The position numbers and the translations under genes are program-made. A model generated the notes under the pieces. It was not told the DNA's origin and did not search any database. It saw nothing but the letters and a program-made list of their open reading frames with translations. Below, piece after piece: positions 36,255 to 45,714 of a stretch of DNA of 64,000 bases (positions within the stretch are counted from its first letter, which is position 1; each line of letters begins with the position of its first letter). Source of the DNA: Apodospora peruviana (lineage: Eukaryota > Ascomycota > Sordariomycetes > Sordariales > Lasiosphaeriaceae); assembly GCA_033439685.1 (NCBI GenBank), contig JAUEDM010000001.1, positions 3,038,001-3,102,000 on the forward strand. Direction: 5' to 3'.

Positions 36255-38844
36255 ATGACTTCCACAACAACATCCACCTACACAACCACGACCCGACACA
36301 CGCTATCGAGACGAACAGGGCGCGGCTTGAGTGGCATCGCGACAGCATCGACCCCGAATCTGAACCAGCTTTACTCCTCCCAATCGTCGTCGCAACCTTC
36401 GCGCCTGGCAGCCCCGGCCCTGGCGCGCAAAGCGTCGTTCGCCGCGTTAACGCAAAATTCTCTGGCCTCCATCCCCGATGACACCGAAGCCTACGCCTAC
36501 AACTCCGTCCTGACCAGCGACAAGATGCCATCCCCATTCACTCCGGGGAGGCCCTCTGCCGCCGTCGATGATATTTCATTGGGCGACACGGTCGAGGTCC
36601 CGGGAAGTATGTTCGGCACTATCCGCTTCATCGGGTCTGTCGCCGGGCGCAAAGGCACGTTTGCCGGCGTTGAGCTGAACCGTGAATTTTCTGCGCGCGG
36701 CAAGAATAGCGGCGATGTTGATGGGTAAGTAATGGCTTATTCTTTGATTGAGGAAGTCTGCTGACGATTAATTACGACCTGACAGTGTCTTCTATTTCAC
36801 CACGACGGTCCCTGGCACCGGAATTTTCCTACCCCTTTCCAAGGCCACCAAACGCGAGTCACATTCAACCTCAGCCAGCCCCTTTGCGCTCACACCGACC
36901 GGCCCTACTATGTCCGGAGGGCTCAAAGTCGCAAATCAAAATTCCACAAACTTCACTCCGCCTACCCCATCCTTGCCGAAATTTAGCCAGTCAGTTGGAC
37001 CTGGGCGAGCTGCGAGCCCTCTCGGCAGGAAGCAACGACCTTCGTTGCCACGCCCGGAATCACCGGTGAGAAGACTCCAAATGACACCCGGACCACGCCC
37101 TTCCATAGCAACACCGGGCCCGAAGCCGCCGGCACGATTTGGGAGCCCAACTCAGAGCAAATTTGCCCAGAGTGTCCGCGGCACGGCCGGCGATCCGAGC
37201 AAGCGGTTTCCATCGCATGCGCGTAACATTAGTATTGGACCGCGTAGTGCTTCTGCTCTCGGTAATATATCAACGCCTAGCTTCACCGACGATGAAACAA
37301 CGCCGGTTGGTGTCCAGAAGACTAAGGCCAATAACAGCAGCATTGGCTCCGTATCCTCTCTTGGATTGAAGTTGCGGCCAGCGTCGAGGGCCGCCTCTCG
37401 AGCTGGAAACCCTGGCAACGACGAGGAGTTGGACAGGCTCAGGACTCAACTCGAAGATCGCGATCGGCAACTTAAGGAGCAGGCCTCGACATTGGCTGAA
37501 ATGGAGAGCTCTCTTACAGAGCTGCAGGGGCTCATCGAAAACTCCGAAGGACCTCCAGCGGCACATCCGCGGCGAGGCAGCATAGAAGATAAGGATGCCA
37601 CTCAACTTCGAACGCTGCTGAGAGAAAAGAACGAGAAGATCGCCATGCTCACGGCCGAGTTTGACGCGCATCGCGCCGACTTCCGTAGCACCATAGATAC
37701 TCTAGAGATGGCTAGTACTGAGACGGAGCGGGTATATGAGAAGAGGATTGAGGAGCTGACACAGGAAATCCATGATCTTCAGGATAGGACTGCGGATGTG
37801 GATACAGTCGCGACGCAGCTGAAGCAATTGGAGGAGTTGGTGCAGGAACTAGAAGAAGGACTAGAGGATGCCAGGAGAGGCGAGGCCGAGGCTCGTGGCG
37901 AAGTCGAATTCCTGCGTGGTGAGGTGGAACGGACACGGTCCGAACTCCGCCGGGAACGGGAGAAAGCCCAAGCTACTATGAAGAACGGGATGAATGGCAA
38001 CCACCACGGCAGTTCCATGGAGCTGGAGCAGAAGGAGGATGAAATTCGGGGGCTGAAGGCCATCATTCACTCCCTCAGCAGGGATTCGGTTCCGAACGAC
38101 AATGCGGATAGGACGCCCACTCAGTCGTTCCGTGCCCAGAAGGGTGAGTCCATCGAAGACCGTCTCATTCGTGAGAAGCTCGAGCGCGAGGTTTCCGAGC
38201 TCCGCAGCATGGTCGACAACAAAAGCAGTCGGGAGGAGGAACTAGAGCGTGAGATTGAGATGCTGCGAAGGGGCAGTGCGTCGACGGGTGCGAATGGTCA
38301 CCGCAGTAGCGCAATGACAATCGGCAGCGGTAACGAGCGGAGTTCGTTCCGCGACTCACGGGGGACGGTGGTGCTCGCTCCACGGAGTCCTGAGCAGGCT
38401 CACAAAGGCCTGCGGCACAGCCGTGGTCCGACACTCGACACCATGCCCGAGAGCGACACATACAGCACGGCAACTGAGAATAGCACCCTCTGGTGTGAGA
38501 TCTGCGAGACATCTGGGCATGACATTCTCACGTGTACCAATATGTTTGGCCCTGAGCAGCAGCAGAAAGACGCCGAGAAGGCGGCTGAGCGGAATGAGAC
38601 TCACAAACCCTCGGCGCTGAGCGTCCCCGGGGCGCACGACGATATCAAGCCCGCACCGCTGTCGCCAGTCAAGACCAAGGCTCCATCTACGGTACCCGCG
38701 AGCGTTAGAATCCTGCCGAACCCCATGGAGTCGGGCCCTGTGGCTGGCAAGGAGAGCGGCGTCGTTGATGCTAGCAAGTGGTGCGCGTTGTGCGAGCGCG
38801 ACGGGCACGACAGTGTCGATTGCCCGTTTGAGGATGCGTTTTGA
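36255..38844 (+). CDS. CLIP-170-like microtubule plus-end protein (CAP-Gly, coiled coil, zinc knuckles)
   Basis: Predicted 842-residue cytoplasmic linker. Exons are 36255-36724 and 36786-38844; the 61-bp intron falls inside the CAP-Gly domain. The CAP-Gly (about residues 111-183) shows LGDTVEVPG, GTIRFIG, GTFAGVELN and GKNSGDVDGVFYF, the last being the GKNDG-type tubulin-tail motif in a variant form. Then come Ser/Pro-rich linkers, a long coiled coil (about 330-680, many heptads of Leu/Glu/Arg) and two CCHC zinc knuckles: C727-x2-C-x4-H-x4-C and C823-x2-C-x4-H-x4-C. The end EDAF resembles an EEY/F-type tail. Homologues (Tip1, ClipA) track growing microtubule ends and support polar growth. Start chosen at the first ATG after the leader. 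Confidence 0.9.
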
Positions 38845-39706
38845 TTGGAGGAGATAATACATGTGTATGGTTTTTAGCTTTTCGGTTGCTTTTGGTGACT
38901 TTGCTAGGATAGGTGGCAATTACAAACAATGAATGGATGGGGTGTTGTTGTGCAAAGGGAAACATGACAGGATGATGACGGCGGCACAGTGTTTCTGGGA
39001 GGTGGTCTATTTATGTGTTTGATTGTATTGTCCAGTCTATACCCCCTTTCCATACATAGCATCCTCTTTTATGTCTGGTCTGGTGCTTTTGTGTCTTGTT
39101 ACGACAGGGAAGAAGTGAACAGAACAGAGGGAGAGGTTTATCTTGGAAGAGATTTGTAATAATCCTCCGTTTGATTCCATTTCTTGAATGACCCGCAGAA
39201 AGAGAGAGAGATAGTCGTTCCTTGCTTTTCGGTCTAGGGATATCCACCTAGATAAGGGCGTACGGGGCACCGATGATTGGTGAACGATGAAGCGGAGCGA
39301 TAGATACCTACCTGCACATGGTTTAAGGACAGGGCAAGCATTGCGGAGGGTGAGCATGCTCCATGTTGCATGCCTGTATTGCATTGTACAAATACCTACC
39401 TAGATATTTACCTGACTATCCTAGTTTGTAGGTGGTGGGCAAATGCCGTCCACGTTGTCTTGCGGATGCCTACCTCTTGATGCCAGTAGTCTGCTTGATT
39501 GACGTACGCTCGCATCGTGAACCTATCTTGTAGATAAAGCTTGCTGAATCTGCAGAGTGCTCTGAGACGGGCACCGTCAATGGAATATATATCCTATCGA
39601 GAGGGAGCGAGCGATGAAGGACGGTAAGTGGGTACATTACGCGGATAAGTGATACCATACAGACATTTGGTGGACAAGCCAAAATCGAAATTGATGCCAC
39701 TTGAAG
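38845..39706. other. 3' spacer beside NACHT relic
   Basis: An 862-bp A/T-richer stretch with no gene. It contains the CAP-Gly 3' UTR and TACCTA-type motifs near 39305 and 39394. Confidence 0.55.
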
Positions 39707-42143
39707 CTAGACTGCTACTTGGTCTCCCGCCGTCGGACATGTTCCATGCTTCATCTCAGACCTCAAGCCCCTTTTTCTCGTCCAACGCCTTGTTACTTGC
39801 ACTGGTCTGGAGCTCTCTGTGGTGGGCGGCGAGGACCTTGATGAGTTCCGTCCTGAGTCTGGGCCATCCAAAGAAGTGGCAGCGACATCAATAGCATGCG
39901 CAGCATTCTCTTTGAAGCGCACTGTTGCTCCTTCTGGGTCGTCATCGCCCTCCGCGTGACGGCCACTTATAATCCGCCCGGTGGTCTTGCAACGGAACAG
40001 ACGCTCCATAAATGGGCCATCACTATGTCTGGCGAGGTGCATAAGGGCCTGCCGAACGGATTCTGACAGGTTAAAGTCGGCTTTGTTGAAGGAAGAGTTG
40101 TCAAATCTGTCAAATATGTCCTCCAATTCAGGACGTAAATCCCATATTGCTGCCGCAGCCAGGGATCTACAATTGCAGATTTGCTCTGCAAAAGTAGCGA
40201 CCCTGGCTCGCGAAGTGATCGTCGCCAGAGCTTGACCCAGTTGTTGATGTGAGGACCGCTCGTGCTGCAGAGGGTGACCACCTCATCGGTGTACCTTTTG
40301 GCACCCGGAGTGGGAGTCCTGAACCCCTGCGGACAGGGAAATCGAGCATCGGAATTGAGTCGGTAATGCTTCAAATGCTGTTTCCAATACCAGGCAGCGT
40401 AAGTATAAAAGTGGCCGAGACCAATCTCCACGGGGCTGAAATCGGATGGTGGTCCAGGCAGTGTTGTTGTCGTCTTATCCGGCGTTCCCTCTCCTTTGGA
40501 AGCTCCGCGTGATACAGCGATAAGCGGCTCATAAGAAATATCCCTTCGGCACACGTCTGAGAATAGCTCCCCTCTACTGCATTCCCTTAAACCGAGGAGG
40601 TACTGCATGCAGCGCTTGAAGAGAAGGAGGTGCAAAAACGCAGCGTCTTTCGGTACATACCCCTTATATTCATACTTGCGCTTCAAATTAAGAGCCGGGT
40701 CAGCATCTCTCGAACATTCCTTTGCGAGTTTCCGCCACTCTTGTGGCATAACATGCAATATGAGATCCTGTAGAGACTGGTGGACGAAATATAGCGTAGG
40801 ATTTGTGTCGGTGCAATGCTCGTCACCCGCCGCGGTGATAAACGGTCGGAGGAGAGCGAGGAGGTTGGATCTGGTAGATTTGGCAACCTTATCCAGCTCA
40901 GACAGGGTAATGGAGAATCATACCCAGCCTGAGCTGGAAGATCCCTTGGGTGCGCAAAGGTTCAACATTCTGCCAACCTCGGCATCGATCAACACCGCGT
41001 ACGTAAGCTCATCTAGCGTCATAGGACGCCGGGCAACCGCCATTGTCTGCAGAGCTCGCTCGAGGACGTATTTTCAGGTTTCGCGCATGTCCTCACTCTC
41101 CGGTCCGGCTTGTGCGCAGCTCTCCCCAAACATGTCCCGGCATAACTCGACAAGGTCCTGACATAGAAACAGCGAATCCTAAGATTGTTTGTTTCGCACG
41201 ATGTGTTCCGCAGCGGCCATTAGCCAGATCGCAGAGCCCTTGGCCATCTTGGAGAACTTCTCGATCTGGTGGCCCTTCGAATGGGTGGAAGGGCTACACA
41301 AGCGCACAAAATAGCTTGCAATGATATGGTCTCTCTTTTGGTCTGGCTGGATTTGGATCCGATTCGCCCCGGTCGGCAAAGTGGTATAATCGTGTCCCGA
41401 GGAAATGAAGAGCTTGTGTGGTGCTTTTCGGCTGAGGAGATCCTCAAAAAGCTTCAGTAGCTCGGCCCGGGCCGATTCTTCGCATTCGTCCCAATCGTCT
41501 ATTAGAAGGACGACTGGCCGTTCTGCAGACTTCAGAGCGTCATGGAGAAATTTGCCAAGTTCAGCGCAGTCAAATGTCGCTGCCCCAGCTGACGTAGAGT
41601 CTAGCCAGTTCTTCAAAGTGCGACAACGGCCCCAGAAACTTGACTTGAGCCTGGGGATATACGCCAGGAGTTGGCGCAGTATGGTGCGATGGATGTCGGA
41701 GGCCTTTGTTTTTCCTCTATTCAAGTCTCTGTCGTCGCTGGGAGCAAAGTATGAACAAACATGAGATCCTACGTGCGAAGATAGTCGGCAAGAAAGGCAA
41801 CTGTCGTTGATTTTCCCGTGCCTATATCCCCGAGCAGGGCCAAAATATTCGAGTTGCTGGAGTCGGACATCCAGGACAAAAAGCCAGACTCAGATGTGAT
41901 CCAGGTACATGCTGCATCGTCACGGTTCTGGAGACTCTGGCGGATTCCCGACTCCTCGTGTTTCTTTGGTACCGACGACATCGGAGACTGCCGTGTAATT
42001 AGTCTACGGGTCACTCATCCCCTGGATGGGTTGTGCATACTGAACTTGTCAAGTTTCTCTGCTTGTCGTTTCTCGTCCTCAGCAGAATCAGCATGGGTCG
42101 TTGGTGAGAATTTACTCATCAGCTTCTTGATTGAGCTGGGCAT
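39707..42143 (-). pseudogene. decayed NACHT/STAND (NLR-like) gene
   Basis: Remains of a NACHT-domain STAND protein of the type linked to heterokaryon incompatibility and self/non-self recognition in fungi. Reading downward from an ATG at 42143, a short N-terminus leads to a P-loop LLGDIGTGKSTT (about 41800-41830). Then come the NACHT blocks HVCSYFAPSDD, ILRQLLAYIPRL, PVVLLIDDWDEC (Walker B) and FISSGHD, a winged-helix-like RPMTLDELTYA, and YFVHQSLQDLIL. The frame is broken. In-frame stops lie at 42015-42017 (TGA), 41179-41181 (TAG), 41074-41076 (TGA) and 40918-40920 (TGA), with apparent frameshifts near 41766-41780 and 40236-40245. Only the 41179 stop could be removed by a plausible tiny intron (42 bp). 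The homology continues across every break, which argues for decay rather than missed exons. No C-terminal WD40 or ankyrin repeats were recognised. Confidence 0.75.
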
Positions 42144-43522
42144 GTTGTCTTTCCGCGTTTGTCGCCAGGTATGTACCAAACAGCTGTAGTGTTAAGAAAG
42201 CGAAATTGGTGTGAAGAAAGAAGGAAGAAATCTGGCTCGGTAAGAGCTGGCATCCTCGTTTATTTATCCACAACATGAAAGGGACGATTGTTGGAAGCGA
42301 GCCATCAGCTGTACCAACCGATGTAGCGTGTAGCACACGGTGACGCATGTCGATGATCAGGCTTGGTGTCAAGACGATATGCCGAAGCGCCCGAGGTGAA
42401 GGTCCAAAGCGGCTTGGATGTACTAACAGCCGCCCGCCTTGAGAACGAAAGACCGTGCGGCATGTCGTTCATCGCACAAGGCCGTAGACGTCAGAAGCGT
42501 AGGAAAGAGTTGGGATATGGAACACGAGAGTTTAGCTGGCCGTCCATGCGTCCAGTCCGGGGAGGGGTTTTGGGATCGAAATCAGTCCTCCAGGAAGACG
42601 GCGGCAGTGACATGTGCTTACAGCCATGAGATGATATGAAGACACTTGAACTTCCATCTCGGAGGCCAAATGACCCATCATGATCCTCCAACCATCAAGG
42701 TACCTCAAGGTGGCGTATGTGTCTCAACTGAGAAGACAGCCGAAGACAGCCGGGAGGAGACCGTCGTCTTATGTCCGTTGTCAGGCGTGCCAGGACCGGA
42801 TTGGAGACTGCCATCGATAAACCAATCTGACGCGCCAACCCCTCTCACTTGAGAGATGCCATTGGGACGTTGTCGATGCACGTCCCATGGATGGACATGG
42901 TGAGATGGAGGCGTTGATCGGGATTCGGGAATGCCTTTCCTAACTAAGCACGTGCTACCTGGTAGGTTGAGAAGGACAATTCAGTGTCACCACGGCAAGC
43001 TGGCTGAGACCTGTAATGTCTTAGGTAATCACTCCAATTATAGTAGCCAGTCCCTGTAGGGTGGGCTTGCCAGTCTTGCGCACTGCACTGTGGGCCAGGT
43101 AGCCGCACTTCACTTCTCCCTGCCCGCTTGCGTCCGTCACACCGGGATCCTGAGTGTCTTGTGGCGCAGCCTTACCAATTGACGGAGTGGTGGACCATTC
43201 CGGCTGACATGGACAGCTTCCAGCTGCTCTCCGAATGTGCAACGTATCAAACAAACCATACGACTTTGTTATATGAAAGCCTCCGAGATTCGAATTGAAG
43301 CTCATCTGTCCTTCTGTTTGCCGATCCAACCTCAGTGCATTGCTTTACACTGAAACTGAACAAACATCCATTGAAGCCGTCCGCCCATTGAAACGATCAG
43401 CCTGCGCGAGTCGCGAACCTACACCTCGAACTCAACCTTACCTCCCGACGTTAACGAGGTTGTGCGGTCGCCAATTATATACACATCAGTCCCGACCGCG
43501 CCCAAGATTCCAATAGCCCACC
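42144..43522. other. spacer between NACHT relic and kinase
   Basis: No gene is supported in about 1.4 kb. The last 200 bases are CA/CT-rich and probably are the kinase promoter and leader. Confidence 0.5.
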
Positions 43523-44940
43523 ATGGCGCAGGTTCTACAGGACCTGTTCTACTCGCTGGGGAACTGTCTCAACTGCTTCCCCGGCTCGCCGACACTCAAG
43601 ATCAATGGCCGGAGCTTCAAGATTCTCAGATTACTAGGCGAGGTAAGTCACGCCATGCCAACCAGCCAAGACAAGCATGATCCTAACCTTAAATACAGGG
43701 CGGCTTCTCCTACGTTTACCTCGTTCAAGACACATCCACGTCGGAGCTCCTCGCGCTCAAAAAGATCCGCTGCCCCTTCGGCGCCGAGTCGGTCGCCCAG
43801 GCCATGAAGGAAGTCGAGGCCTACAAGCTCTTCGCCAACAGCCCCGGCATTATCCACAGCGTCGATTACAGCATCGCGAGCGAGCGCGGGAGCGATGAGC
43901 AGAGCAAGACCGTCTACGTGCTGCTCCCCTACTACCGCCGCGGCAACCTGCAGGACATGATCAACGCAAACCTCGTCAACCACACCCGCTTTCCCGAGAA
44001 GCGGCTCATGCAGCTGTTCCTGGGGGTCTGTCGCGGGCTGAGGGAGATGCATCAGTACCACGCCCAGGGGAGGCCGGCAGCTGGTGGGGAGAGGATGGAG
44101 ATGCGTGTCAATGGCGTGGACGAGAACGTCGAGGTTGCCAACAAACGCGGAGGAGGAGGAGGACGCAGAGACGGCACGGGGAAGCGGTCGGCACAGACAG
44201 CAGCCGGCGCTGACGACGAAGACGAGGTGGAGCAGCAGCGCCCGCTCATGGCGGACGAGGGCTTACCCGGCGCCGGCGAGGTCAAGAGCTATGCACATAG
44301 GGATATCAAGCCTGGTGAGTTTCTCCCTATCACTTTCTCTAACATTTACTAAGCTGACCTATGCTTTAAAAAAGGAAACATCATGATCTCCGACTCTGGC
44401 GCCGAGCCAATCCTAATGGACTTCGGTTCCATCGCCGTCTCGCCCATCCCCATTACCAGCCGCTCCCTCGCCATCGCCACCCAGGACACCGCCGCCGAGC
44501 ACAGCACCATGCCTTACCGCGCGCCCGAGCTCTTTGACGTCAAGACGGGCACCGTCATCGACACCAAGGTCGACATCTGGTCGCTCGGGTGCACGCTGTA
44601 CGCGTGTCTGGTCGGCAAGTCGCCCTTTGAGATGCGCAGCGACGAGACGGGCGGCTCGCTGAGCATTTGTGTCTTGTCCGGGGACTGGCGGTTTCCGGAC
44701 GAGGGCAGGAATGCCAAGAATAATAAGGGCAAGGCTCCGGCTGCTGCGTCTGCGTCTTCTTCTGCCGGCGGCGCCGGCGGCGGTGCTAGTAGTAGTGATG
44801 ACGAGTCGATCAGTGAGCCGATTCGCGAGATTGTGAGGAAATGTTTGAAGGTCGAGCCGAGCGAAAGGCCGGATATTGACGAGCTGATTGATATGGTTGA
44901 GGCGGTGTTGGACGAGTTACCTGAGGATGGAACTGTTTGA
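43523..44940 (+). CDS. ENV7: Env7/STK16-like serine/threonine protein kinase
   Basis: Predicted 433-residue kinase of the NAK/STK16 group. Yeast Env7 is a palmitoylated vacuole-membrane kinase that restrains vacuole fusion. Exons are 43523-43642, 43699-44314 and 44375-44940. Visible landmarks: a Gly loop LGEGGFSYVYLV, the ATP lysine K61, the alpha-C region KEVEAYK, the catalytic loop HRDIKPGN (240-247), DFG (261-263), the APE-like motif MPYRAPELF, and DIWSLGC. N-terminal cysteines (C15, C18) in LGNCLNCF are candidate palmitoylation sites. Two low-complexity insertions interrupt the kinase fold: about 75 residues before the catalytic loop (163-236, Gly/Arg and acid-rich) and an Ala/Ser/Gly run in the C-lobe. 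All essential residues remain, so it is probably active. The symbol is by resemblance. Confidence 0.88.
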
Positions 44941-45714
44941 GTGAGTTCAGATTTGTGGAATTTCTTTTGCGGTGGTTATCTTCTGTAAAGATCTATTTAT
45001 ACCAGGTGTCTGTTGTTGTTTTGTCTATCTCATGTTCAGCGTTTGTTTTATTATATGATTCTCTCGGGAAAATATAATTGAGTTATGTGAATGGTTTTCT
45101 TCCTATTCATGTTGATATATAAGTCTCTGTGTCGGTAGAAGACACCTCGCGGGTTCTATTGTCGTCTCCGGTCCACAATTTGCGTTTGGACGACTTCCAA
45201 GACAAAAATACCCAGGCTAGTTGGACCAGGCAACCGTGTCTCCAGTCGTTACAACCAAAAAAAGTCATCAAATACCAATATTGTATCGTAGGCCGGGAAG
45301 TAGGAGGATAGATATTAGGTAGATGATTATGATAAGTACCTACTTGCTGCTCGGTTGTGACATCCACATCATAATGTGGTTGGCTTCCTGATTTAAGTAA
45401 CCCCCAGATATTATTACTCTGGCCAAGAACGAAGAAAAGAAAAAGGATAAGGGTATCTAGTGTACAGGATATATAGGTAGTATTACATAATAAAAAATAA
45501 CTTGCTTTCCCGAACGAAATAAAAGGATATGCCGCGCCAAATGTGGAACGATATATTCCGCTTTGAATATGTGAACAGAAAAAAAGACTATAGCAAAAAG
45601 CCAACACCCTCGTATCCTATCGTAGCTCAATATATCGGTCGAGAAAATGTCTTGATACGTCCCGAATACGTGGTACGCAAATGCGCGTGTGCGTGTGTCG
45701 CATCAACATTATCA
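44941..45714. other. convergent 3' spacer
   Basis: A/T-rich region between the kinase and the large disordered protein, which converge. It probably holds 3' UTRs. Overlapping open frames around 45107-45714 show no homology I can recognise. Confidence 0.55.

Noticed and set aside
41050..41100. Intron that might remove the TGA at 41074-41076
   Set aside because: The donor GTGAGG and acceptor CTCTGCAG look good, but splicing would change the frame and destroy the following conserved helix.
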